Notes: generated from the letters alone by a model not told the origin. DNA of 6,928 nt from Pyrinomonadaceae bacterium (GCA_014379795.1 JACMLC010000707.1:1-6928), one strand, 5' to 3'. Positions 1-6,440 are shown, counted from the stretch's first letter. A program made the numbers and translations.

Positions 1-123
1 CAGGTCGCTCGCACCTTATTGGAATTGACACGCCCCTACGCGAGGAGTTCCGGGGTGCGGGAGCGAATCGATAACATACGCGCTTATCTGCTGGGTTTGG
101 CTTATCAGCCGAGCAGCGTGTGA
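1..123 (+). CDS. C-terminal end of an unrecognised upstream protein (partial)
   Basis: The first reading frame is open from the window edge for 40 codons and ends at TGA 121-123. The visible residues include the stretch VRERIDNIRAYLLGLA, which looks like an amphipathic helix, and the tail is rich in Leu and Arg. No motif identifies the family. The gene lies on the same strand as the Hsp70 gene, with 48 nt between its stop and the preferred Hsp70 start, so it may be part of the same transcription unit. The fragment is too short to exclude a chance open frame. Confidence 0.5.
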   Translation, partial: QVARTLLELTRPYARSSGVRERIDNIRAYLLGLAYQPSSV

Positions 124-156
124 GTGACATCTGAAGTCCAGTTTTCGACCACTTTC

Positions 157-164
157 AGGGAGAG
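157..164 (+). promoter_or_regulatory. Shine-Dalgarno sequence that sets the Hsp70 start
   Basis: AGGGAGAG lies 7 nt before ATG 172. The same frame is open from GTG 124, directly after the upstream stop, but that start would add 16 residues before the conserved Hsp70 N-terminus and has no comparable ribosome-binding site. ATG 172 is therefore preferred. Confidence 0.75.
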
Positions 165-171
165 CAAAAAC

Positions 172-2667
172 ATGAGCCGTGCAATGGTAGATTTCGGGAT
201 TGATCTGGGAACCACCAACAGCGCTATCGCAGTCCTGCGCGGGGTTGAAGTTGAGATCATCAAAAACAATGAGGGCTTCGAATATACTCCCTCGACTGTT
301 TATATAGACAAGAACGGCGCGCTCGTCGTCGGACGCCGCGCTAAAGAACGCTTGGAGACAGACCCGAACAACGCTTACGCCGAGTTCAAGCTCCAGATGG
401 GGACTGACGCCGAATACGTCTTCGCGCGTAACGGACGTACCCTGAAACCCGAAGACCTTTCTGCCGAAGTCCTCAAATCGCTCAAAGCGGATGTTCGGCA
501 ACGCTTGGGTGAAGAGGTGACGGCCGGGGTGATTACCGTCCCGGCGGCTTTTGAGCTGCCGCAGTGCAAGGCCACAAATGATGCTGCTCAATTGGCCGGG
601 ATCACCTTTAGTCCTCTGCTGCAAGAGCCTGTCGCGGCAGCCCTTGCCCACGGCTTCCAGAGCCAGAGCGATAAGGTGTTCTGGCTGGTCTATGATTTTG
701 GCGGCGGAACGTTTGACGCCGCCGTCATACAGGTGCGCGACGGGGTCATTCAGGTGATCAATCACGGAGGGGACAATCATCTCGGAGGTAAGCAGATTGA
801 TTGGGCTATCGTCGAGCAACTACTGATTCCAGAGCTCACGCGCGAGCGCCCGTTGACGGACTTCCGGCGCGGTAATCCCAAATGGGGGAAAGCCATCGCC
901 AAGCTGAAGCAGGCAGCCGAACAAGCCAAAATTAGGCTCTCTCGTGACGAGACGACCGAAGTCTCGATTGAGTCGCTGTGTCTTGATGACAGGAGCGATG
1001 CGGTGGATTTCGAGTGCGAGTTGCGCAGAGCGGATGTCGAGCGCATGGCTAAGCCGTTTATTCTGCGCTCAATTAATATTTGTCAGCAGGTGCTCAGCGA
1101 GCGGCGACTCGAAGCTGACAATATAGAGAAGGTCTTGCTGGTCGGCGGACCCTCGCTGATGCCTTATCTGAGAGCGCACTTAGAGGATCGCCGGGAAGGA
1201 CTCGGCATACCGATAGATTTCAGTATTGACCCGCTCACGGTCGTGGCGCGCGGCGCGGCGATCTTTGCCGGTACGCAAAGAGACGAGAGCCTCCCAGTTA
1301 AACCCCTCAGTGCCGGACAGTACCGGCTGGAGCTTGACTATCAACCGGTCGGCACAGATCAGGAGGTGATGTTAGGCGGCAAGATTGCGACGGCGGACGA
1401 GCAGGATTTCTCCGAATATACGATAGAGTTCGTTAATGCAGAGGCGCGTCCGCAGTGGCGCAGTGGCAAAGTTCCCTTGATGCCGAACGGAACCTTTATG
1501 ACGAATCTCTGGGCTGAGCTGGGAAAACAGAACGTTTTCCTGATCGAGCTATCTGATGCGACCGGCAATAAATTGGAGACTTCGCCCGATAGCTTAACCT
1601 ACAATTTCGGGATGGTCATCACAGACCCGATTTTGATTCATTCCGTTGGGCTGGCGCTCGCCAATAATGAAGTCAAGATGTTCCTTGAAAAGGGAACGCC
1701 ACTGCCCGCGAAAAAACGATTCGTGCAGGAACTCGCCATGCGCGTCAAGATAGGGCAGGCCGACGCGATGATTAAAATCCCGGTGGTTGAAGGCGAGCAT
1801 AAAAAGGCAGACCGCAACAAGCTCATCGGCTATCTGGAGATTCCGGCGACCGAGCTGAAGTTCGATCTTCTCCCCGGAACCGAAATCGAAGTCGTCATTG
1901 ACATTGACCGAAACCGGCTGGTGCACACCGAAGCGTATGTGGATAAGCTCGATAAAGCCTACAAAACCGTCTTGACGATGGAAAAAAAGGTTCCGGATGC
2001 CGAAGAGATGGCAAAAGATTTGGAGCAGGAAAAGAAGCGGCTGGCGGAAGTAAAAGGCAAGGCTATGGCGACGGGCAACTCTAAAGCGGCGCCGATTCTG
2101 GAAAGAATCGAAGGTGAGCGGATGCTGGAAGAGGTGGAAAGCACGCTCGACGCGGCGCACGAAGATCGAGACGCCGCCGATAAGTGCCAGAACCGTTTGC
2201 TGAGCCTCAAAGCCTCAGTTGATCAACTTGAGGACGTGTTGACTGTCCCGAGGGTCTTGGCCGAAGCTGAAGAGATGATTGAATGGACGCAGTATGTCGT
2301 CAATCACCTTGGGAAAGCTGCCGACCAGCGTAAATTTGAAGAGATGTATCATGAGCTGAAGGCGGCGATGGAAGCCCGCGTCCCGAACATCGTCGAGTTG
2401 AATCGTAAAATTGACCAGATGGATGATCTGCGCATGAGAATTTTGATGGCGCGCAATGAATGGTGGATTGATTATCTGGCACGCTTGCAAGAGCAAAGAC
2501 ACACCATGACCAATCAGGCACTGGCCGAACAGTTGTTTGAGCAGGCCATGATCGCCATCGAAAAAAATATGATCGAAGAGATTAAAGGCGCCTGCCGTCA
2601 GCTGATGCAACTGCTTCCGGTTCGTCAACAGCAAACGATTGGACGCTTCAATAGCTCCGTCAAGTAA
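172..2667 (+). CDS. Divergent Hsp70 (DnaK-like) chaperone with inserted beta-rich domain and long helical C-terminus
   Basis: This 831-residue protein is a cytoplasmic ATP-dependent Hsp70-family chaperone; canonical DnaK has about 640 residues. The nucleotide-binding domain spans about 1-370. It has phosphate-1 motif GIDLGTTNS (9-17), a lysine at 73 (in EFKLQMG) matching the DnaK catalytic Lys70, QEPVAAALAHG (151-161), phosphate-2 motif DFGGGTFD (175-182) with Thr180 matching DnaK Thr199, lobe IIB helix KLKQAAEQAKIRLS (244-257), and adenosine motif VLLVGGPSLMP (321-331). ATP binding and hydrolysis should therefore be intact. The hydrophobic DnaK linker is not visible; residues about 372-485 form a beta-rich segment instead. 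Residues 486-603 align by eye with the DnaK beta substrate-binding domain (FLEKGTPLPAKKR, IPVVEGEHKKADRNKLIGYL). Residues 604-831 are charged and helical, about twice the length of the DnaK lid. It lacks a DnaK-like tail. It is probably an accessory paralogue, not housekeeping dnaK. The Clp gene follows 56 nt later. Confidence 0.93.
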   Translation: MSRAMVDFGIDLGTTNSAIAVLRGVEVEIIKNNEGFEYTPSTVYIDKNGALVVGRRAKERLETDPNNAYAEFKLQMGTDAEYVFARNGRTLKPEDLSAEVLKSLKADVRQRLGEEVTAGVITVPAAFELPQCKATNDAAQLAGITFSPLLQEPVAAALAHGFQSQSDKVFWLVYDFGGGTFDAAVIQVRDGVIQVINHGGDNHLGGKQIDWAIVEQLLIPELTRERPLTDFRRGNPKWGKAIAKLKQAAEQAKIRLSRDETTEVSIESLCLDDRSDAVDFECELRRADVERMAKPFILRSINICQQVLSERRLEADNIEKVLLVGGPSLMPYLRAHLEDRREGLGIPIDFSIDPLTVVARGAAIFAGTQRDESLPVKPLSAGQYRLELDYQPVGTDQEVMLGGKIATADEQDFSEYTIEFVNAEARPQWRSGKVPLMPNGTFMTNLWAELGKQNVFLIELSDATGNKLETSPDSLTYNFGMVITDPILIHSVGLALANNEVKMFLEKGTPLPAKKRFVQELAMRVKIGQADAMIKIPVVEGEHKKADRNKLIGYLEIPATELKFDLLPGTEIEVVIDIDRNRLVHTEAYVDKLDKAYKTVLTMEKKVPDAEEMAKDLEQEKKRLAEVKGKAMATGNSKAAPILERIEGERMLEEVESTLDAAHEDRDAADKCQNRLLSLKASVDQLEDVLTVPRVLAEAEEMIEWTQYVVNHLGKAADQRKFEEMYHELKAAMEARVPNIVELNRKIDQMDDLRMRILMARNEWWIDYLARLQEQRHTMTNQALAEQLFEQAMIAIEKNMIEEIKGACRQLMQLLPVRQQQTIGRFNSSVK

Positions 2668-2723
2668 AAAGCGTGTGGGGTTTATCTTTAGGAAAAATTA
2701 AGGGCAGAGTTTTTGCAGCATAG

Positions 2724-5105
2724 ATGAAACATCCATTAAGAAATATTGGAGTTCACCAATCAGTCACCCTGGCCTGGAACATTGCCAACTCAGAGGCTTG
2801 TTTGTCGGGCAGCGGGTTGATCGAGCCGTCACATCTTCTGCTGGCGACGCTCAGGGTGATTGACGATAATTACGATCAGGCGGCTGAAAAGATGCAGTTG
2901 ACCGCCGAGCAGATAGCGTCAATCGCCGCCATCGCTGCCGAATGTCGCGCCCTGCTCGAAATGACGGACGAAGAGATCACGGCGGCTCGACGCGCTCTGC
3001 GAAAGGCTCTCGGTGAAGACAGCCAACCCACGCCGATACACGCGTTGCAACGCTCTACAGAAGCGACATACGTTCTGCAAAAAGCCGCGCGCTTTATGGT
3101 TCGAGTCGGCGGCAGCGAGTTGACGCTGGCGCACCTGCTTAACGCGCTTTTAGAGAATTTGCCGGCAGAGGCCGTCGGTCTCATTAAAGATGGACAGAAA
3201 GAAAGACCTGCGTTGTCGGCTGCCGACTTGGCTGGATATAGCGTCAGCATTATCGAGGTTCCCCCGGATGCTCCGGCACGCCAGAAACCCGAGCCGGTCA
3301 GTGTCAGGACTCCCATGATTAATGAGATGGGACGCGATCTGACCGCTCTGGGGCGCGCCGGTCAATTGATGCAGGTCGTCGGGCGGCAGGATGAAATGAT
3401 CGCCATTGCTCGCTACTTGCAGAGGACTTCCAAACGGAACGTCCTCGTCATCGGGGATGCCGGTGTCGGTAAAACAGCGGTGGTTGAAGGTTTGGCCCAA
3501 CGCTTAATCGGTGAGAACACGCCGGAGTTTCTGCGTCGCCTGCGCATAGTTCAAATCAGCGTCGCAGACCTCTTGTCCGGCACAAAGTATCGCGGCGATA
3601 TGGAAGAGCGGATTCAGAAAATCCTTGCCGAAGCTGTTTCCGATCCGAACCTCGTGCTCTTTTTTGATGAGATTCATCTGATGATGAAAGCGGGGTCTGC
3701 CGGAGATGCGCCGATAGACATTGCCAACCTGCTCAAGCCTGCGCTGGCACGTGATCATTTCAAATGTATCGGCGCCACGACGACCGAGGAGTTTGAGCGT
3801 TATATCAAACCGGACGCCGCTTTCATGCGCCGCTTTCAAGTGCTCAGACTTAACGAACCGTCGCAGGAAGAAGCCTTGCAAATTTGCCGCGAGTGGGCAC
3901 GCCGGATAGAGAAGATTCAACAAGTGGAGATAGATGACGCTGCCATCCGGTCTGCGGTGGCCTTAACCTCAACGCTGATCCTGGGACGCTCGCTACCTGA
4001 TAAAGCCATTGACGTGCTGGAAAATGCCACGACCTACATCAAAGTGGCTTCGCTTTCTTCTAACACGCTGCCATTAACCACACCGCTACACATCGGACAA
4101 AAAGAGATTGAAGAAGTCTTAGAGGAACAATACGGCTTTCAAGTGCGCGCTTCCGAAACGATTGAGCCGGAGAAAATAGCCTCCCTGTTAAGCGCGGAAC
4201 TGGCCGGTCAAGATAGCGCCATCGCCTCTTTGATCGAATCGCTTTCGGTGTTGAGCCGTCGAAAAGAAGGGGCGCAAAAACCTCTTGGCATCTTTATCTT
4301 CACCGGGCCGACCGGCGTGGGGAAAACTTTTACGGCGGAAACACTCGCGCGCGCTATCTTCGGCGAGGACGTTCAGCGGCTCGGGCGCTTTAACATGGGT
4401 GAATACAAGGAGCGTCATGAGCTGAGCCGCTTGATCGGCGCGCCGCCCGGCTTTATCGGCCATGAGAAACAGGGCGCTCTGTTCCGTTTCATCGAAGGCT
4501 GCCCGCAAGGTCTCATCCTGCTCGACGAGATGGAGAAGGCTCACCCGGAGATTCAAGATTACTTTCTGCAAATCTTCGATCATGGTCAGACCAGAGACAC
4601 ACATGGCCGACCGGTAGACTTTCGTCATCACCTCTTTGTCATGACTTGCAATATCTTATCCTCCGGTGAGGGGGGACGCGAGATCGGGTTTCGTGCCAGA
4701 GAGCAGGACGACCCGGCGGACGAGACGCGGGCGCTCGAAGAACAACTCGAAGAGCATTTTAGACCGGAATTCTTAGCGCGCGTTGATCGGGTTATCGCTT
4801 TCAATAAGCTCACCGCTAAGGATTTTGAAGAGCTGTTTGAACGCCGGCTGAAGGCGTTGCAAGACGAGCTTGAAAAAGAGCGCGGCACGCGCCTCGAAGT
4901 TTCCCCGGCGGTGCGAGAATTCCTTTGTCGCACCGCTTTGGCTGAAGATGAAGGAGCCAGAGGTTTCTCCATGCTGTTTGAGCGCAAACTTGCGACGCCA
5001 CTTTCCAGATACCTTAATGCTGATCCGACACGGGGCGCTGTCAGAATCATACTCGATGGAGACAATGTCTCCTTTCAAGCTGCGGCCTCAGACGGAAACA
5101 CTTAA
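2724..5105 (+). CDS. Two-ring Clp/Hsp100 AAA+ ATPase without middle domain (ClpA/ClpC-like layout)
   Basis: This 793-residue protein is an ATP-driven hexameric unfoldase or remodelling enzyme. The Clp N domain (about 5-145) has two repeats, with LIEPSHLLLATL (32-43) and LTLAHLLNALLE (133-144). AAA module 1 has Walker A GDAGVGKT (244-251), pore loop GTKYRGDMEER (286-296), Walker B VLFFDEIH (311-318), sensor 1 GATTTEEF (350-357) and arginine fingers 369-370. AAA module 2 has Walker A GPTGVGKT (528-535), pore loop PPGFIG (574-579, with Phe replacing the usual Tyr), Walker B LILLDEMEKA (597-606), sensor 1 around Asn643, arginine finger Arg686 and sensor 2 GARGF (744-748). Only about 27 residues separate LPDKAID (424-430) from the start of the inter-ring linker, so the ClpB middle coiled coil is absent. 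REIGF (652-656) lies in the ClpP-docking loop region. An in-frame TAG directly precedes ATG 2724, which fixes the start; the ribosome-binding site is weak. No terminator is seen after the Hsp70 gene, which suggests an operon. Confidence 0.93.
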   Translation: MKHPLRNIGVHQSVTLAWNIANSEACLSGSGLIEPSHLLLATLRVIDDNYDQAAEKMQLTAEQIASIAAIAAECRALLEMTDEEITAARRALRKALGEDSQPTPIHALQRSTEATYVLQKAARFMVRVGGSELTLAHLLNALLENLPAEAVGLIKDGQKERPALSAADLAGYSVSIIEVPPDAPARQKPEPVSVRTPMINEMGRDLTALGRAGQLMQVVGRQDEMIAIARYLQRTSKRNVLVIGDAGVGKTAVVEGLAQRLIGENTPEFLRRLRIVQISVADLLSGTKYRGDMEERIQKILAEAVSDPNLVLFFDEIHLMMKAGSAGDAPIDIANLLKPALARDHFKCIGATTTEEFERYIKPDAAFMRRFQVLRLNEPSQEEALQICREWARRIEKIQQVEIDDAAIRSAVALTSTLILGRSLPDKAIDVLENATTYIKVASLSSNTLPLTTPLHIGQKEIEEVLEEQYGFQVRASETIEPEKIASLLSAELAGQDSAIASLIESLSVLSRRKEGAQKPLGIFIFTGPTGVGKTFTAETLARAIFGEDVQRLGRFNMGEYKERHELSRLIGAPPGFIGHEKQGALFRFIEGCPQGLILLDEMEKAHPEIQDYFLQIFDHGQTRDTHGRPVDFRHHLFVMTCNILSSGEGGREIGFRAREQDDPADETRALEEQLEEHFRPEFLARVDRVIAFNKLTAKDFEELFERRLKALQDELEKERGTRLEVSPAVREFLCRTALAEDEGARGFSMLFERKLATPLSRYLNADPTRGAVRIILDGDNVSFQAAASDGNT

Positions 5106-5126
5106 ATTAAAAATCGGGCACAGGGG

Positions 5127-5297
5127 TCAAGGGTTTTGGGTTATAAAAGTCTCCAGTTGCAACTTGACCTGATCAATCTGAAGCAGAATAGTATCAATGC
5201 TGTGGGACAAAGCTTGGTACGGCGCTAAAAGATTATTTTGTTGGACGCGTAAATCTTCCCTTCGCGCAGCATTTAATGTCTCCTGCCTAAGAGCCAT
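5127..5297 (-). CDS. 56-residue helical protein of unknown function
   Basis: The minus-strand frame opens at ATG 5297 and closes with TGA 5129-5127. The protein is hydrophilic with no Cys, signal peptide or membrane segment. It reads as one or two amphipathic helices, for example SIDTILLQIDQVKLQLETF (33-51), where Ile, Leu, Val and Phe recur at three- to four-residue spacing as in a short coiled coil. GAGAGG lies 8 nt before the start, which is the main support for a real gene at this length. It converges on the Clp gene with a 21-nt gap, and lies 127 nt downstream of the DnaJ-type zinc-finger gene on the same strand. I do not recognise the family. A small oligomerising adaptor or antidote-like protein would fit, but that is speculation. 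Confidence 0.6.
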   Translation of the reverse strand: MALRQETLNAARREDLRVQQNNLLAPYQALSHSIDTILLQIDQVKLQLETFITQNP

Positions 5298-5305
5298 AAT
5301 TGAGA

Positions 5306-5311
5306 CCTCTC
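5306..5311 (-). promoter_or_regulatory. Shine-Dalgarno sequence for the 56-residue protein
   Basis: GAGAGG on the minus strand lies 8 nt before ATG 5297, an ideal distance, and supports translation of this short frame. Confidence 0.6.
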
Positions 5312-5336
5312 ACGTCGGTTCGACATAAGCGAACTC

Positions 5337-5351
5337 ACATTAACCTAATGT
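5337..5351. promoter_or_regulatory. Inverted repeat, possible operator of the 56-residue gene
   Basis: ACATTA and TAATGT form a perfect 6-bp dyad around the 3-nt spacer ACC. It lies about 40 nt upstream of the 56-residue gene start and just downstream of the candidate -10 element, where a dimeric repressor could block transcription. The dyad is short, so chance occurrence is possible. Confidence 0.3.
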
Positions 5352-5355
5352 CATT

Positions 5356-5386
5356 GCTATAACGGGAAGCGAGGGAGCGATGTCTA
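5356..5386 (-). promoter_or_regulatory. Weak candidate promoter for the 56-residue gene
   Basis: On the minus strand TAGACA (5386-5381, one mismatch to TTGACA) is followed after 19 nt by TATAGC (5361-5356, four of six matches to TATAAT). The spacing is long and the -10 poor. The placement, upstream of the dyad and the ribosome-binding site, is the main reason to list it. Confidence 0.22.
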
Positions 5387-5404
5387 TCCTGAAAATTTCA
5401 AGAG

Positions 5405-5421
5405 AAGCGGTTAAGCCGCCT
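5405..5421 (-). terminator. Weak hairpin after the DnaJ-type zinc-finger gene
   Basis: On the minus strand AGGCGG and CCGCTT pair around the loop CTTAA, starting 3 nt after the zinc-finger gene stop. Four G-C pairs are flanked by a G-U and an A-T pair. The following bases contain scattered T residues but no clean T-tract, so termination would be partial at best. Confidence 0.28.
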
Positions 5422-5424
5422 ATG

Positions 5425-5592
5425 CTACAACGAGCCTTTACCATGACAGACCCCGCACTTGACCACTCCCGACCCGTGACAGTTTTTGCACTGTGATGCA
5501 GAGGTCAAGAGAGTTCCGCTTATCTGGCCTTTGCCATGACACTTCGGGCACTTCGCGGAACCCTTTCCGCTACAGGTATTGCACTTTGGCAT
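5425..5592 (-). CDS. Stand-alone DnaJ-type zinc-finger protein (four CxxCxGxG motifs, no J-domain)
   Basis: This 55-residue protein consists almost entirely of the cysteine-rich zinc-finger module of DnaJ. Its four motifs are CNTCSGKG (4-11), CPKCHGKG (15-22), CKNCHGSG (35-42) and CGVCHGKG (46-53). All eight cysteines and all eight signature glycines are present, so two zinc ions should bind. In DnaJ this module helps hold unfolded substrate and work with DnaK; that is family knowledge, not shown here. Motif spacing (3, 12 and 3 residues) differs from DnaJ and gives two matching 19-residue halves. There is no J-domain with its His-Pro-Asp motif, so it should not stimulate Hsp70 ATPase in the usual way. 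AAAAGGA lies 9 nt before ATG 5592. The gene starts 25 nt after the stop of the zinc-ribbon gene on the same strand, so the two are probably co-transcribed. Its nearness to an Hsp70 and a Clp ATPase suggests a co-chaperone or substrate adaptor. Confidence 0.82.
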   Translation of the reverse strand: MPKCNTCSGKGSAKCPKCHGKGQISGTLLTSASQCKNCHGSGVVKCGVCHGKGSL

Positions 5593-5601
5593 TTTTCAAT
5601 A

Positions 5602-5608
5602 TCCTTTT
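5602..5608 (-). promoter_or_regulatory. Shine-Dalgarno sequence for the DnaJ-type zinc-finger gene
   Basis: AAAAGGA on the minus strand lies 9 nt before ATG 5592, within the short gap after the preceding gene's stop. It supports independent translation of the small zinc-finger protein. Confidence 0.65.
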
Positions 5609-5617
5609 GCATGAGAA

Positions 5618-5992
5618 TCAGGAATGTTTACGGTCAACGAGGGGAAGACTTTCGTCGGCCAGCGAGTCCATGGGGTAATGCGCGGAAACCATATTCCTCT
5701 CAATCAGAAATGTCAACGATTTGCTCTCTTGTTGATTCTGGGTGTCGCCCCGCAGCATCGCATCAATGGAGCGCGCAATCTCTACTTCGGCAGTTTTCAA
5801 ATTGAAGAAAGCTCTACCTCGGCGCTCACTCAAGCGCCTGCGGCAGAGACGACACTGCCAGAGCTGACGCGGTCCGTCGCGCGTTCCATAGGTGCTGTGA
5901 TAAAACAGATCGCGCGCTTGGCCTCTGCAATGAGGGCAGCGCAAGGAAGGCGGAGCATGATGGAGTTTGTGACGAGCCATGACAGCCGCCAC
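5618..5992 (-). CDS. Zinc-ribbon protein, transposase-like N-terminal region with a divergent tail
   Basis: This 124-codon frame starts at GTG 5992, directly after an in-frame TAG and AAA; ATG 5980 is an alternative start. Residues 19-50 hold a zinc ribbon, CPHC (19-22) and CRLC (47-50), followed by a basic run and SERRGRAFFNLKT (55-67). A two-CxxC ribbon followed by a short 'AFF-LKT' segment and a helical region (68-84) resembles the DNA-binding head of IS1-like transposases. After about residue 84, where a helix-turn-helix would continue, the sequence stops resembling that family, and no catalytic domain follows. It may be a decayed insertion-sequence fragment, or a small DNA-binding regulator made from such a domain. 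The second reading gains weight because a DnaJ-type zinc-finger gene with its own ribosome-binding site begins 25 nt after its stop. No good ribosome-binding site precedes either start. Confidence 0.5.
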   Translation of the reverse strand: MAAVMARHKLHHAPPSLRCPHCRGQARDLFYHSTYGTRDGPRQLWQCRLCRRRLSERRGRAFFNLKTAEVEIARSIDAMLRGDTQNQQESKSLTFLIERNMVSAHYPMDSLADESLPLVDRKHS

Positions 5993-6142
5993 TTTCTACA
6001 CTTGGCCTTCCTTTTTTCAAATCCCAATGTCACAGGGCCACTACCTGATTCTAAAAGGCTTGACCAACCAGAGCTTCAACCTTGATGGCTCACCTACAGG
6101 TAGCACAACTAACAGGCCGAATGTTTTTTTGTTATCCGGTCA

Positions 6143-6171
6143 TTGACAAGCTTCTTTATCTAGCATAAGCT
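6143..6171 (+). promoter_or_regulatory. Candidate plus-strand promoter with a perfect -35
   Basis: TTGACA (6143-6148) matches the sigma-70 -35 consensus exactly. At 17 nt spacing lies TAAGCT, a poor -10, while CATAAG at 15 nt spacing matches four of six bases. If active it would give the vWA gene a leader of about 500 nt spanning the stem-loops. Confidence 0.22.
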
Positions 6172-6299
6172 GCCCCCCTTCGTGGCACCATTGCGAACGC
6201 TCTATTACTTGCTTTCCGCCAATTTTTCAGCATTCACAGAGGCAGGGACAGAGCGCCATAATCGGTCTTATATATTTAAGAGTGGTTAATGTCCGTTAT

Positions 6300-6336
6300 A
6301 GAGTTCGGCATACTCTGCGCATCCTCTAACGTGCGC
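6300..6336. repeat. Two adjacent small stem-loops
   Basis: AGAGT (6300-6304) pairs with ACTCT (6312-6316), and the next base begins a second stem, GCGCA (6317-6321) with TGCGC (6332-6336). Each stem is only 5 bp, but their head-to-tail placement suggests RNA structure. Confidence 0.3.
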
Positions 6337-6440
6337 TTAGCTTTCCCGGTAGATCCGATTTAAAGATCCGGTCTGAGATTCATCACGACGGGTCAAATGC
6401 CGCAGACTTAATTGATAAATCACCGTCTTCGATGACGCTA

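Noticed and set aside
124..171. GTG 124 as the Hsp70 start
   Set aside because: It would add 16 residues not seen in Hsp70 proteins and lacks a good ribosome-binding site, whereas ATG 172 has AGGGAGAG at 7 nt.
16..819. Minus-strand open frame of 267 codons over the Hsp70 N-terminus
   Set aside because: It lies opposite the highly conserved Hsp70 ATPase motifs and has no motif of its own, so it is a shadow frame.
1594..2160. Minus-strand open frame of 188 codons within the Hsp70 gene
   Set aside because: The plus strand here clearly encodes the substrate-binding domain and start of the helical arm, and the minus product has no family features.
5311..5345. GTTCGA string resembling a tRNA T-loop
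   Set aside because: No acceptor, D-arm or anticodon arm can be built around it.
5624..6085. Plus-strand open frame of 153 codons
   Set aside because: It is antisense to the zinc-ribbon frame, which has two CxxC pairs and a recognisable transposase-like segment. The plus frame shows no motif.
6289..6363. 24-codon plus-strand frame with AAGAG 6 nt before its ATG
   Set aside because: It is too short, has no recognisable features and only a weak ribosome-binding site; a leader peptide cannot be excluded but is not supported.
6351..6370. Two AGATCCG copies 13 bp apart as possible iterons or CRISPR-like repeats
   Set aside because: There are only two short copies, with no third unit or regular spacing, so neither an origin nor an array is supported.
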